Source of the DNA: Gracilibacillus ureilyticus
GTDB taxonomy: Bacteria; Bacillota; Bacilli; Bacillales; Amphibacillaceae
Assembly: GCF_900111195.1 (NCBI RefSeq)
Contig: NZ_FOGL01000012.1
Coordinates: 60,987 to 124,986, forward strand
Direction: 5' to 3'
Length of the DNA: 64,000 bases
This document shows positions 27,213 through 37,987 of the stretch, in pieces (the first letter of the stretch is position 1; each line of letters starts with the position of its first letter). Made by a program: the position numbers and the translations under genes. Below the pieces are notes generated by a model that saw nothing but the letters and a program-made list of their open reading frames with translations, did no database searches and was not told the DNA's origin.

Positions 27213-27328
27213 ACCCATTCCCCTTTCCGACTTTAATTGAGAATCATTTTCAATGGTAACATATTCTTTTTTTGAAAACAAGATATTAATATTTTTAGGT
27301 GAAATATTCAAATTTTTTCAAAAATATC

Positions 27329-27357
27329 TTGATAAACATTTTCAAATCATGTAATAT
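27329..27357 (+). promoter_or_regulatory. promoter of the S-box leader
   Basis: TTGATA and TAATAT separated by 17 bp, about 30 bp before the riboswitch begins. Confidence 0.75.
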
Positions 27358-27383
27358 GTTGACAGCGAAAACTTTATAGCATT

Positions 27384-27545
27384 CTCTTATCAAGAGAGGT
27401 GGAGGGACTGGCCCTGTGATACCTCAGCAACCGTCTATTTAAAGACAAGGTGCTAATTCCAGCAAGCAAATGATGCTTGAAAGATGAGGAACAAGGATTA
27501 TTCCCATTAAGGGCCTTCATCAATCAAGGATGAAGGCCCTTTTTA
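27384..27545 (+). ncRNA. SAM-I riboswitch (S-box) with terminator
   Basis: Contains the S-box core almost exactly: CTTATCAAGAGAGGTGGAGG, CTGGCCCTGTGATACCTCAG, CAACC, AAGGTGCTAATTCCAGCA and TTGAAAGATGAG. The terminator GGGCCTTCATC / GATGAAGGCCC with TTTTT is at 27511-27544. High S-adenosylmethionine should stop transcription before yitJ-metE. Confidence 0.97.
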
Positions 27546-27577
27546 ATTTATTCGGAAATAGAAAAGAGGTGAAAAGA

Positions 27578-29425
27578 ATGAAAAGTCTCCAGAAAGAATT
27601 ACAGGAAAAAATCCTGATTGCTGATGGGGCAATCGGGACATTACTTTATGCACATGGCGTAGATCAATGTTTTGAATCATACAATGTTTCAAAGCCGGAA
27701 GAAGTTCTGCAGGTACACCGTTCTTATATCGAAGCAGGTGCGGACATCATACAAACAAACACATATGGTGCCAACTATATTAAACTCTCACGTTTCGGTT
27801 TAGAGGAACAGGTTCACCAGATTAACGTTAAAGCAGTGCAAATTGCTAAACAAGCAGCAAGGAATAATACATTTGTATTAGGAACAATCGGAGGCATCCG
27901 GGGTGTACAGAAATTAATTACATCAAAAAAAGAAATCACCCGCAGTTTTAAAGAACAGTTATTTACACTACTATTGGAAGGTGTAGACGGAATCTTATTG
28001 GAAACGTATTATGATCTGGAAGAATTACGTACCGTTTTAGAAATCGTTCGAAAGGAAACCGAACTTCCTGTCATAACCAATGTGTCCATGCATGAGCCCG
28101 GAATCCTGGAAAATGGCACCCCGTTAACAGATGCATTCTATCAATTAGAGGAATTAGGAGCAGATGTTGTTGGGATAAATTGCCGTTTAGGACCACATCA
28201 TATGATTGAATCACTAGAAAGTGTCCCATTACTTGATAAAGCTTACTTATCCGCTTTTCCAAATGCCAGCTTGCCTGCATATGAAAATGGCAGACTTGTT
28301 TACAGTGAACAAACTGATTATTTCAAACAATGTGCTATAAAGTTTCGCAATCAGGGAGTAAGGCTTATTGGCGGATGTTGTGGGACGACACCAGAACATA
28401 TTAAAGCACTAAAAGAAGGAATTAACGGACTCGATCCAGTTACAAGGAAAGAAATTAAGGAAGAAAATCCGCTTATTATCACGCGAGACGAACCTCAACA
28501 AGAAGATCATAACCCTACCATACTCGATACTGTTAAGGAAAGACAGACAGTTATTGTCGAATTGGATGCGCCTAAACATTTAGAAATTGATGAATTTATT
28601 GAAGGTGTGAAGCAATTAGAGAAAGCTGGTGTCGATGCCATTACTTTAGCAGACAACTCGCTTGCAACACCAAGAATTAGTAACTTTGCAATGGCTATGA
28701 AAATGAAAGAACTGAATCTTAACGTGAAACCGCTCATTCACCTAACCTGTCGCGACCGTAACTTAATTGGACTACAGGCACATCTCATGGGTCTGCATAC
28801 ATTAGATTTCCATGATATTTTGGCGATAACAGGTGACCCAACCCGAATTGGCGGATTCCCTGGTGCATCTTCTGTTTTTGATGTCACTTCATTTGAATTA
28901 ATCCGCCTGATCAAACAATGTAACCAGGGTCTATCCTTTTCTGGTGCGTCATTGCGGAGAAAAACAAACTTCCAAGTTGCTGCAGCATTTAACCCGAATG
29001 TTGCCAACTTAGAAAAAGCTGTAAAGCGGATGGAAAAGAAAATCGAACATGGTGCAGATTACTTCCTAACCCAGCCAATCTTTAACCATGAACAGATTAT
29101 CGCTTTATACCGTGAAACAAAACACTTAAACACACCGATTTTCATAGGAATTATGCCATTAGTGTCGCATAAGAATGCCGAATTTCTTCATCATGAAGTT
29201 CCTGGCATGAAGCTTTCTGATGAAGTAAGGGCAAGAATGCAAGCACATTCCAATCGCAATGATGCAATACAAGAAGGTATACAAATTGCTAAAGAATTAA
29301 TCGACACAGCTATTAACTATTTTAATGGAATTTACTTAATTACGCCATTCATGCATTATCAAATTACGACAAAATTAACCAAATATATTATAAAAGTGAA
29401 TAATGAGAGAAAAATTCTACATTAA
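27578..29425 (+). CDS. yitJ: bifunctional homocysteine S-methyltransferase / 5,10-methylenetetrahydrofolate reductase
   Basis: 615 aa, two fused enzymes. Residues about 1-300 are a MetH-N/BHMT-type methyltransferase: LIADGAIGTLLYAHG, TNTYGANYIKL, and zinc Cys in GINCRLGP and GGCCGTTPEH. Residues about 320-610 are MetF-type reductase: VELDAPKH, ADNSLATPRISN, HLTCRDRN, ILAITGDPTR and YFLTQPIFN. The frame opens earlier (27530) but that part lies in the riboswitch terminator; GAGGTG before the ATG at 27578 marks the start. First gene of the S-box met operon. It supplies methyl-THF for MetE downstream. Confidence 0.95.
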   Translation: MKSLQKELQEKILIADGAIGTLLYAHGVDQCFESYNVSKPEEVLQVHRSYIEAGADIIQTNTYGANYIKLSRFGLEEQVHQINVKAVQIAKQAARNNTFVLGTIGGIRGVQKLITSKKEITRSFKEQLFTLLLEGVDGILLETYYDLEELRTVLEIVRKETELPVITNVSMHEPGILENGTPLTDAFYQLEELGADVVGINCRLGPHHMIESLESVPLLDKAYLSAFPNASLPAYENGRLVYSEQTDYFKQCAIKFRNQGVRLIGGCCGTTPEHIKALKEGINGLDPVTRKEIKEENPLIITRDEPQQEDHNPTILDTVKERQTVIVELDAPKHLEIDEFIEGVKQLEKAGVDAITLADNSLATPRISNFAMAMKMKELNLNVKPLIHLTCRDRNLIGLQAHLMGLHTLDFHDILAITGDPTRIGGFPGASSVFDVTSFELIRLIKQCNQGLSFSGASLRRKTNFQVAAAFNPNVANLEKAVKRMEKKIEHGADYFLTQPIFNHEQIIALYRETKHLNTPIFIGIMPLVSHKNAEFLHHEVPGMKLSDEVRARMQAHSNRNDAIQEGIQIAKELIDTAINYFNGIYLITPFMHYQITTKLTKYIIKVNNERKILH

Positions 29426-29451
29426 ATTACAAATTATAGGAGTGTGTTATC

Positions 29452-31743
29452 ATGACAACATATATCAGTTCGAATTTAGGATACCCTCGTATCGGGGAAG
29501 ACAGAGAGTGGAAAAAAGCGCTGGAATCGTATTGGAAAAGTGAAATTACAGCAGATGAATTAAAATTGCAAACAAAAAAATTAAGGCTTGCCAGTTTGAA
29601 GAAACAGCAGGAACTTAACATTGACCTTATCCCTGTTGGAGATTTCTCTTTCTATGACCATGTACTTGATACTGCCTTTTCTTTCGGTATCATTCCTAAG
29701 AGATTTCAGCATTTAGATGAACAGTCAATTGATACTTATTTCGCTATTGCCAGAGGAAACAAAGAGGCTGTAGCTGCCGAAATGACGAAATGGTTTAATA
29801 CCAACTATCATTATATTGTTCCTGAATTAAATGATGTAACACCTAGATTAGTAGAGAACCGTGCATTAACTTATTACAAAGAAGCTAAGGAAGAACTAGG
29901 CATTGATGGGAAGCCTGTACTTGTCGGACCCGTTACTTTAGTAAAATTATCAAAAGGATATGATTCCGGACATTTGGAATCAATTGTTGATTCATTTATT
30001 CCGCTATATATCCAGGTTCTCCAGGAACTTGTGGAAGCTGGAGCAGAGTGGATCCAAGTCGATGAGCCTGTCCTTGGTACGAACCTGTCAGAAAATCAAA
30101 TCGCGCTAGTCGAAAAAGTATATCAGAAAATAACCGCTGAGGTTCCTGAAGCGAAAATTATTTTGCAAACCTATTTTGAAACAGTACAGCATTACGAGAG
30201 AGTCGTTAAATTGCCTGTCACTGCAATCGGATTAGACTTTGTTCACGGTGACCATTTACCGGCAATAAAAAAATGGGGCTTTCCGAAAGAAAAGATATTA
30301 GCTGCAGGTATTATTAATGGCCGGAATGTGTGGCGCTCAGATCTTGACAGCAAATTATCATTAATTCAGGAGATTCAATCCGTTACAGATGCAGATACAA
30401 TTATTATCCAGCCTTCCTGCTCTTTACTGCATGTACCTGTTACGAAGAAAACGGAAAAGAAAGTGGACCAGGTGATTCTTGATGGATTGAGCTTTGCTGA
30501 TGAGAAGTTGGCGGAAATTCAAATATTAGTTAAAGGAACGAACGAAGGAAAAGCTGCAGTAGAAAGTGAGCTGAATGAAAGTAAAACAGCAAGAACCGTA
30601 CTCGCTGAATCACCTTACCGCCAGAACCATCAGGTGGCTGAGGAACTGAAGCAGATTGGTGACGAAGAAGTAAAACGAGCATTGCCTTTTGCAGAAAGAA
30701 TAAAACTGCAGCAGAAACAGTTGAATTTACCTTTACTGCCAACAACGACAATCGGCAGTCTCCCGCAAACGAGTGAAGTAAAAGGAACTCGTACAAAATG
30801 GCGGAGAGGTGATATTACCGATCAAGAGTATAATAAATTCATTGAATCAGAAACGAAGAAATGGATTGAAATTCAGGAAGAGTTAGAAATAGATGTACTT
30901 GTTCATGGTGAATTTGAACGTACCGACATGGTAGAGTTTTTCGGTGAGAAACTGAACGGTTTTGCTGTCACAGAATATGGCTGGGTACAGTCTTACGGGT
31001 CACGCTGTGTGAAACCACCATTAATTGTAGGCGATGTTTCGTGGGGCGGACCGATGACAGTAAAGGAAATCGTTTTTGCCCAAACACTTACAGATAAACC
31101 AGTAAAAGGCATGTTGACAGGACCGGTAACTATTCTGAATTGGTCATTTGTTCATGAGGAATTACCTCGATTTACTATTCAGGATCAAATTGGCTTAGCA
31201 TTAGAGAAAGAAGTTTTAGCACTTGAAGAAGCGGGTGTAAACATTATTCAGGTTGATGAGCCTGCATTGCGTGAAGGCTTACCACTTGATCACTTAAAAT
31301 GGCCGGAATATTTTGATGCTGCAACGAGGGCTTTCAGAATATCTACTTCATCAGTAAAACCATCTACACAAATTCATACACATATGTGCTATTCAGAATT
31401 CAGTGAAATTTTTGAAGTTATTGATTCACTGGATGCTGATGTGATTTCCATCGAAACATCAAGAAGTCATGGGGAATTAATTGATACTTTTGAGGTGAAT
31501 GATTATGACAAAGAAATTGGTTTAGGTGTTTATGACATTCACAGCCCACGAGTTCCTAGTGTAGAAGAAATTAAAGCGAATATCGATAGAGCTTTGCGTA
31601 CGATCGATGTAAAACAGTTCTGGATTAATCCTGACTGCGGGTTGAAAACAAGGGGGAAAGAGGAAACTGTTGCCGCATTACGCAATATGATTGAAGCCGC
31701 AAGGCAAGTCCGTGAAGAAGTTACTGCAAAGGTTAGCGGATAA
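29452..31743 (+). CDS. metE: cobalamin-independent methionine synthase
   Basis: Moves the methyl of 5-methyl-THF-polyglutamate to homocysteine without B12. 763 aa, normal length, two barrels: N-terminal repeat ([19 protein letters not shown]) and C-terminal catalytic barrel. Zinc ligands are visible in [10 protein letters not shown] (His and Cys), the Glu of SIETSRSH, and Cys in [10 protein letters not shown]. The folate/homocysteine region [12 protein letters not shown] is intact. AGGAG-12 bases-ATG. It follows yitJ after 26 bp and shares its S-box control. Confidence 0.97.
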   Translation: MTTYISSNLGYPRIGEDREWKKALESYWKSEITADELKLQTKKLRLASLKKQQELNIDLIPVGDFSFYDHVLDTAFSFGIIPKRFQHLDEQSIDTYFAIARGNKEAVAAEMTKWFNTNYHYIVPELNDVTPRLVENRALTYYKEAKEELGIDGKPVLVGPVTLVKLSKGYDSGHLESIVDSFIPLYIQVLQELVEAGAEWIQVDEPVLGTNLSENQIALVEKVYQKITAEVPEAKIILQTYFETVQHYERVVKLPVTAIGLDFVHGDHLPAIKKWGFPKEKILAAGIINGRNVWRSDLDSKLSLIQEIQSVTDADTIIIQPSCSLLHVPVTKKTEKKVDQVILDGLSFADEKLAEIQILVKGTNEGKAAVESELNESKTARTVLAESPYRQNHQVAEELKQIGDEEVKRALPFAERIKLQQKQLNLPLLPTTTIGSLPQTSEVKGTRTKWRRGDITDQEYNKFIESETKKWIEIQEELEIDVLVHGEFERTDMVEFFGEKLNGFAVTEYGWVQSYGSRCVKPPLIVGDVSWGGPMTVKEIVFAQTLTDKPVKGMLTGPVTILNWSFVHEELPRFTIQDQIGLALEKEVLALEEAGVNIIQVDEPALREGLPLDHLKWPEYFDAATRAFRISTSSVKPSTQIHTHMCYSEFSEIFEVIDSLDADVISIETSRSHGELIDTFEVNDYDKEIGLGVYDIHSPRVPSVEEIKANIDRALRTIDVKQFWINPDCGLKTRGKEETVAALRNMIEAARQVREEVTAKVSG

Positions 31744-31826
31744 TTTATCTGCTATACCTGGTGCCATCCCTTGTATTGTATAGCAAGCCGGGTACTACAA
31801 TAACGTGACCCCTAAGAACGAACAAG

Positions 31827-31877
31827 AAAAACCGAACTACTCGAATGTCACAGACATTCGATCATAGTTCGGTTTTT
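31827..31877. terminator. terminator between metE and the nuclease gene
   Basis: Long hairpin: AAAAACCGAACTA / TAGTTCGGTTTTT with an inner CGAATGTC / GACATTCG stem. T-runs on both strands, so it can end metE and the convergent nuclease gene. Upstream, TGCTATAC / GTATAGCA (31750-31785) is another 8-bp arm pair without a T-run. Confidence 0.92.
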
Positions 31878-31904
31878 ACTTTAGCTTAGGCTCATCTTTT
31901 GCAT

Positions 31905-34900
31905 TTATCTTGGGAAGCGAGACCAATCTAACAATCCAAAAATGTAATCAGTCAGTTCATCTACAAAGGAATCTATTTCTTCCTTAAACGGATTTTCGCC
32001 AATCCCCCAGTCTGGGTTTCCTCTTTTGGCTGATACAATAGCTGATGAATTTGTTGGTTTCAACTGATAGGTGTCATTAAATTTGCTTGCTATCCCAGTA
32101 ACATCAACCTTGTCACCATTTTCATACTCAAAGTCCTCATAACTCAAGCCTGTACGATTGTCCACACGTACAACTGCTGATTTATTGCCTTTTTTTGCAA
32201 TAAACTCAAATGTTCCGTAAGTCCCAACTTCTGTTAATTCAGTAATAGTAACACCTTTCAATATTACAAGTTGACCCTGGTTACTTTCATTTAATTTACC
32301 TGGGTGTATAATTTTCGGTTTCGGGAGGTCATCCTGTCCAATAACTTCAATGGAGGAAACCTGACCTAATTGTTTTTCACCATTATACTCTCCAGTAATT
32401 GCAGTGACTTTTACTATATCTCCTGGTGATACCTTATCATCACCAAACACATAAATTCCTGCCTTTTTGTCCTGGATGTAAAAGCCATTTCCTCCCCAGG
32501 CACCAGGTGTTGTAGTCACAACTCCTTCAACAGTTACTTTTGTTCCGATTGCTGCATTTCTTGCTTCAGCTATTGATACTGCCCCTAAATCCTCTTCATG
32601 TTCATCTCCAGATTCAGTGATTCTCCCTTGCGGGCCGATCACAAGAGGATTCCCTTCTGAAGTATTTAAATATTGGACATAATCAACGAATGCATCTAAA
32701 TCAACAGGTCCCATCTCTTCATTTTCTCCAAGTTCCCCTATTGGGCGGTATTTATCACCTGATGATGTACCCATAAAGTTATTTACAACCAACGTATAAG
32801 TTGCGGTCTTATCAATCGGTGTTCCATCAGGTAATGTGATTTCTGTTACTTTTGATGTTGCTGTATCCCACTTATAATGTAAGCCAGCAACACTGTAATC
32901 TGGACCATATACTGGTGAAAGCTGTGCATCCAGAATGGTATACAGGTCTTCTCCTGTTACTTCAAACTTCATAAGTGTATTACCAAACGGCATAATATTG
33001 TAAAGATCACCCCATGTAACTTCACCTGCTAATAAATCGTCACGAATTCCTCCACCATTCATCATAGCGAAATCTGCATCCATTGCCCATTGCATTCCGT
33101 CTGCAATTAAATTCCCTAATCCATGATCACCATCATTTGTATAATCACCTGTTAAATCTTGTGCATTATATCCCAATACCTGATTCATTTTCGGTTCAAT
33201 CAGTTCCTGATATTTATTAAGAATCGCACCAGCTGCGGAATCTGGCTCTATTTGACTTTGATCAACCCATACGATTTCTGCTTCCTTCTTAACAATATCA
33301 CCTGTTTCCCTGTCAATTTGAATATCAATATCCGCAAATGCTTTTCCGTATTCACTTGCCTGGACTATTAATTTATTATCGACAACGCCATTTACTACCT
33401 GATGGTTATGTGCCGCAAAAATGATGTCAACTGCATCATTTACATTTCTGGCAAGGTCGGCCGATTCCCCTGAAACACTGTCTCCATCCTGCTCAGCCGG
33501 CATGTGTGCGAGGACCACAATAGCTTCCACACCCTCTGCCTGTAATGCAGCTGCAGATTCATTAACCGCTGTTACTTCATCCGTAAATTTAATGTCTTCA
33601 ATACCTGCAGGCATTACCATTCCTGCAGATGCCTGTGTATTAATCCCGATAAACCCTATTTTTTCTCCATCAATTTCTGTGACGGCATACGGCGGTAAAA
33701 CCGTTTCACCTGAGTCCTTATAAACACAGTTTGCACAGAGATTAGCAAAATTCATGCCATCATAATTTTCTGTCCCTAAACCTTCCGGATGTTCTCCGCC
33801 ATTTACCATTCTCAACAATTCGGCAGTACCTTCGTCAAATTCATGATTACCTACTGTACCAAAGTCAAAACCGATCTCTTCCATCATTTCTACTGTTGGT
33901 TCATCCTGGTACAGGCCGGAAACTGGTGAGCTTCCGCCAATCATATCCCCTGCATGGACAATAAGAGAATTAGGATGTTGCTGATCACGAGCCTTTAAAT
34001 AGGCTGCGACATAATCCATCCTGCCGTATACTCCGTCAATTTCTCCGTCACCATTAATATCTAATTCATACTGCTGATCAATTTTGCCATGAAGATCATT
34101 CATACTAAGCAATTGAACATCAAGCACTTCTCCGACCGGTTCACCAACAGCTGCTGTATACCCCTGTGCTTTTGCTTCTTCAGCACTTGCAAAGAAAATG
34201 CGGTGTTCTACTGGAACTTGGTTATATTCTGCTGGCTCAACATATTTCTTTGTATCAGAATTACCGACATACCGGTGGAAATCCCCACCTTCGGTAATTG
34301 CACGGTATTCAAAAGGTAATTCTTTTAGTGGATTCTCTGAATTCCAAATCCCCAACCCTGCATCAATCGCTGTTTTCACTGTATTTTGGTAAGTTTGGTA
34401 TGTTTCCTCATCACCAATTGGCCAGATGAAATATGTTGTTGCCAAACCTTCTTCGACAAGCTGAAGATTCGTATTCACTCCATCTTCATTTATTACTTCT
34501 GCTAATAATCTTCCATACGCATCGGCAGGTTCCTGACCAATTTTCAAAGTGACTTTTGAACCTTCAGGTAACAACTCTTTTAAACGGTTGGTCGCATTTT
34601 CACCATGTTCTTTCTGATTTGCTTCATCTGCCCCATTCGCACCAGGGACACTTGTTTCTGGTGTGTCAATGTTAACAAAACGAACGCGGTCCGCGCCTAA
34701 TACTGGTGTTGTTAAACGAATGGTATCACCATCTGTGACATACTCTACCGTGGAAGTATATTCCCCGCTGGCATCCGGAGCTTCAGGCTGATCTTCGGCC
34801 AAGACAATATCACCAGCATTCCGCGGCAGCAGCTGGTAACTATTATACTGGCTCAAAATCGCTGTAATATCATACCACTTTCCTTCTTCCAGGCTTTCTA

Positions 34901-36587
34901 CATCCATTGTTCCTTCCATTACTCTTAATGTCGTTCCATTGAAATCCTGATCCATTAATGAGATATTATAACCGCCACCCGCTGGACTTTCCGGGATATT
35001 TTGGATGTAACCAGCAAGCGAAACAAGCTGGCCTTCCAGAGGTTCTACTGTTGCCTCATTGCTGAGATCAGCAAGTGTTATTAAGGCTGGTTCGGGCAAC
35101 TCTGTGTTATTTGCCAAAACTTCCACATCTTCCGGACTCTGTGGAATGATTTCTGTTAACCCATTATAAATATCTATCTCCCCTGTCAATTTAACACGGT
35201 CACCTTCTTGTAATTCCGGGAAGCCAGCGCGGTCAAAAACGAAAATATTTATACCGGCTGTTCCATCCTGCAAATAAACAGACAATTGGCTGCTGGCTGG
35301 ATTTGCCAGGTTGTCCGAAGTAATGACACCTTCGATCGTAGCTATACTTCCTTTTGAAAATTGGCGTGCTTCCGCAATGGTTGTTACATCACCAGGTTCT
35401 TCCTCTTCCGGATTTTCAGAAGGTGATTCGCTTGCCTGTATGTCACTTGCTTTGGTTGGCTTCAACTGATAAATCCCATTATAAATACTTGCAATACCTG
35501 TTATATTAATGGAGTCTCCTGACTGATATCCAAACTCCTGATAAGTTAAACCAATCCTGTTATCCACTCGGACAAGAACCGATTCGCCATTTTTCGTTGC
35601 CTTAAATTCAAAAGTTCCGTAGCTGTTCACTTCTTGCAAATCAGATATTTCCGCATCTTTCACCATTACTAATTGCCCCTGGTTCGTTTCATTTACCTGA
35701 TTCGGCGATATTTCCTTTCCTTCAGGAATTTCTGATTGTCCAATAACATCAAGAGAAGCAATCTTACTTAACTGAATCTCTCCATTATATTCCTGTACCT
35801 CTGCTGTCACTCTGACTACATTACCTGGCGTCACAGAGTCATCCTCAAAAACATAAATGCCCGCCGTATTATCCTGGAGGTAGAAACCACTTCCGCCCCA
35901 TGCTCCCGGAGATGTTGTAACAACGCCTTCTACTGTAACTGTTTCACCAACTAATGATCTTACTTCACGAATGGTAGAATCATTATCCACCGGTTCTTCA
36001 ACAGCTGCTTTATGTTCACCCAGATTTTCAAAATAATCTTTCCCCTGATCTGTCCACTCTGCGGCATCATAGGCTGGATTAGGACTTGTGACATTATCAT
36101 TTCTGATTAATGTTTTATCCTTTCCAAAATTATTACGGAGCCCAATTTCTCCTATGACATCAATGATGGTATCACCTTTTATTAAGGCAAATGCATCATC
36201 CCCATTAAAATTTATTACCGTACTGTTCGTTTCATCCGCCACTGCAAGTATTGGCTCATCAGCCTGGTTGTGTGATATAACGAACACTTCCCCACTAGCG
36301 AGATTACCTGATAATGTGGCAGATTGAGATACTTGTTCAGCCCCATTGGAATATAGTGCAATACTGTAATTAGATAAATCGATGTCAGTGCCTGTCCCAT
36401 TGTAAATCTCTATTGCTTTGTTGTAGCTGCTCCCCTCGATATACTCCGAAATAAACAATTCATTTGTGTTTGCCCCGGATTCTGCAGCTTTCACACTAAT
36501 GAATGGAATAAATGCATTCGTTATTTGTGTAAACATGACTACCAAAGCAATGATCAAAAAACCAACTGATTTCTTCTCTCTTTTCAT
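31905..36587 (-). CDS. secreted multidomain nuclease / 5'-nucleotidase (YhcR-like)
   Basis: 1560 aa, probably an extracellular DNA/RNA-degrading and phosphate- or nucleoside-scavenging protein. Order: signal peptide 1-35; lamin-tail domain about 42-165 (ELFISEYIEGSSYNKAIEIYN); OB-fold modules about 205-385, 403-495 and 502-598; thermonuclease-like SNase domain 613-752 with VTDGDTIRL, FVNIDTPET and DAYGRLL; a short module about 770-812; metallophosphoesterase 825-1065 (SMNDLHGKI, AGDMIGGS, GNHEFDEG, AAHNHQ); 5'-nucleotidase C-domain 1135-1315 (MMNGGGIRDDL, FGNTLMKFEVTG, NNFMGTSSGDK); then a fourth OB module 1337-1520 closely like the first. No LPxTG or SLH motif; the end is an amphipathic DELTDYIFGLLDWSRFPR. 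ATG 36587 has GGAGG six bases upstream. B. subtilis YhcR is the nearest known design. Confidence 0.93.
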   Translation of the reverse strand: MKREKKSVGFLIIALVVMFTQITNAFIPFISVKAAESGANTNELFISEYIEGSSYNKAIEIYNGTGTDIDLSNYSIALYSNGAEQVSQSATLSGNLASGEVFVISHNQADEPILAVADETNSTVINFNGDDAFALIKGDTIIDVIGEIGLRNNFGKDKTLIRNDNVTSPNPAYDAAEWTDQGKDYFENLGEHKAAVEEPVDNDSTIREVRSLVGETVTVEGVVTTSPGAWGGSGFYLQDNTAGIYVFEDDSVTPGNVVRVTAEVQEYNGEIQLSKIASLDVIGQSEIPEGKEISPNQVNETNQGQLVMVKDAEISDLQEVNSYGTFEFKATKNGESVLVRVDNRIGLTYQEFGYQSGDSINITGIASIYNGIYQLKPTKASDIQASESPSENPEEEEPGDVTTIAEARQFSKGSIATIEGVITSDNLANPASSQLSVYLQDGTAGINIFVFDRAGFPELQEGDRVKLTGEIDIYNGLTEIIPQSPEDVEVLANNTELPEPALITLADLSNEATVEPLEGQLVSLAGYIQNIPESPAGGGYNISLMDQDFNGTTLRVMEGTMDVESLEEGKWYDITAILSQYNSYQLLPRNAGDIVLAEDQPEAPDASGEYTSTVEYVTDGDTIRLTTPVLGADRVRFVNIDTPETSVPGANGADEANQKEHGENATNRLKELLPEGSKVTLKIGQEPADAYGRLLAEVINEDGVNTNLQLVEEGLATTYFIWPIGDEETYQTYQNTVKTAIDAGLGIWNSENPLKELPFEYRAITEGGDFHRYVGNSDTKKYVEPAEYNQVPVEHRIFFASAEEAKAQGYTAAVGEPVGEVLDVQLLSMNDLHGKIDQQYELDINGDGEIDGVYGRMDYVAAYLKARDQQHPNSLIVHAGDMIGGSSPVSGLYQDEPTVEMMEEIGFDFGTVGNHEFDEGTAELLRMVNGGEHPEGLGTENYDGMNFANLCANCVYKDSGETVLPPYAVTEIDGEKIGFIGINTQASAGMVMPAGIEDIKFTDEVTAVNESAAALQAEGVEAIVVLAHMPAEQDGDSVSGESADLARNVNDAVDIIFAAHNHQVVNGVVDNKLIVQASEYGKAFADIDIQIDRETGDIVKKEAEIVWVDQSQIEPDSAAGAILNKYQELIEPKMNQVLGYNAQDLTGDYTNDGDHGLGNLIADGMQWAMDADFAMMNGGGIRDDLLAGEVTWGDLYNIMPFGNTLMKFEVTGEDLYTILDAQLSPVYGPDYSVAGLHYKWDTATSKVTEITLPDGTPIDKTATYTLVVNNFMGTSSGDKYRPIGELGENEEMGPVDLDAFVDYVQYLNTSEGNPLVIGPQGRITESGDEHEEDLGAVSIAEARNAAIGTKVTVEGVVTTTPGAWGGNGFYIQDKKAGIYVFGDDKVSPGDIVKVTAITGEYNGEKQLGQVSSIEVIGQDDLPKPKIIHPGKLNESNQGQLVILKGVTITELTEVGTYGTFEFIAKKGNKSAVVRVDNRTGLSYEDFEYENGDKVDVTGIASKFNDTYQLKPTNSSAIVSAKRGNPDWGIGENPFKEEIDSFVDELTDYIFGLLDWSRFPR

Positions 36588-36713
36588 CAAAATCCTCCTT
36601 ATTATTACTTAAAATAGTTTATACCTACATTCTAACAGCTAAAATTTGTTATATTATTAATTAAATGTAAATAGTATGTAAGTTTACTTTCACATTAATT
36701 TCTGAAAATACTC

Positions 36714-36742
36714 TTGTTATTTTTAAAATAATCCGATAATAT
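36714..36742 (+). promoter_or_regulatory. gal operon promoter
   Basis: TTGTTA and TAATAT with 17 bp spacing, 60 bp before galK. Upstream (about 36665-36690) are TGTAAATAG and TGTAAGTTTAC, possible regulator half-sites; no regulator gene is adjacent. Confidence 0.6.
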
Positions 36743-36801
36743 TAAGTTAGTAAATTAAATTAATTAAGTCTTTAACTTTTATTAACAGGAGGATATAAAG
36801 A

Positions 36802-37986
36802 ATGAATCTATCTGCATTAATTAGCAAGTTTCACGATGTGTTCCGTACAACATCTTCACCTAGAGCTTTTTTTGCTCCAGGTCGAATTAATTTGATTGGT
36901 GAACATACAGATTACAATGGTGGTCACGTCTTCCCTGCAGCAATCTCCTTCGGGACTTATGCCGTTGCCGTTAAAAGAAAAGACCGGAAAATGCAGTTTT
37001 ACTCCGAAAATTTCCCTGAAAGAGGAATAATTCAAGGATCATTAGATCAGCTAGAATACAGGAAAGAAGACGACTGGGCGAATTATCCGAAAGGGATGGT
37101 CGATTATTTTATTAGGGAAGGATATGCCATTGATCACGGTTTTGACGTATTATTTTACGGTAATATCCCTAATGGCGCAGGGCTGTCCTCTTCTGCATCG
37201 ATTGAACTGGCAACAGGAGTTTTACTGGATGGTTTATTCTCATGTAATATTGATCGTGTCCGTATGGTACAACTAGGACAAATGGTGGAGAATCATTATA
37301 TTGGTGTGAACAGCGGAATTATGGACCAGTTTGCAATTGGTATGGGGAAAGCGGACAATGCCATGTTATTAAATTGCGACACCCTGGATTTTGAATATGC
37401 ACCAATTATGTTAGAGGATCATGACATTATCATAATTAATACTAATAAACGACGGGAACTTGCTGATTCGAAATATAATGAACGAAGAAGCGAATGTGAG
37501 CAGGCATTAGCTGACCTTCAGAAAGAACTGTCCATCAACAGTCTTGGGGAGCTTACTCCTGAACAGTTTGAACAGCATAAAGCATTGATTCATAACCCGA
37601 CTCATCAGAAGCGGGCAAAACATGCCGTCTATGAAAATGCAAGGACGATAGAAGCGTTAAACCGACTTAAAGCAGGTAAATTAAAAGAATTTGGTGAATT
37701 AATTAACCAATCCCATATCTCTTTACGAGACGATTATGAAGTGACGGGACTTGAATTGGATACAATTGCTGAAACAGCATGGCAACTTGATGGTGTACTT
37801 GGATCCCGGATGACTGGTGCAGGATTCGGTGGATGTGCAATTGCGATTGTCGAAAAGTCAGAATCAGAGATATTTCAAGCAAGACTAACAGATATTTATA
37901 AAAAGAAAGTAGGTTATACGCCATCCTACTATATTGCAGCAATTGGCGATGGTGCAAAGGAATTAAACATTGGGGAGGCTGAATAA
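36802..37986 (+). CDS. galK: galactokinase
   Basis: ATP + galactose to galactose 1-phosphate, first Leloir step. 394 aa, GHMP kinase. GRINLIGEHTDYNGGHVFP (galactose-binding signature, near residue 30), the ATP loop NGAGLSSSASIE near residue 128, and GVNSGIMDQFAIGMG are present. The C-terminal motif is RMTGAGFGGCAIA. AGGAGG-7 bases-ATG. First gene of galKETM; galE starts 1 base after its stop, so coupled. Confidence 0.97.
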   Translation: MNLSALISKFHDVFRTTSSPRAFFAPGRINLIGEHTDYNGGHVFPAAISFGTYAVAVKRKDRKMQFYSENFPERGIIQGSLDQLEYRKEDDWANYPKGMVDYFIREGYAIDHGFDVLFYGNIPNGAGLSSSASIELATGVLLDGLFSCNIDRVRMVQLGQMVENHYIGVNSGIMDQFAIGMGKADNAMLLNCDTLDFEYAPIMLEDHDIIIINTNKRRELADSKYNERRSECEQALADLQKELSINSLGELTPEQFEQHKALIHNPTHQKRAKHAVYENARTIEALNRLKAGKLKEFGELINQSHISLRDDYEVTGLELDTIAETAWQLDGVLGSRMTGAGFGGCAIAIVEKSESEIFQARLTDIYKKKVGYTPSYYIAAIGDGAKELNIGEAE

Positions 37987-37987
37987 T

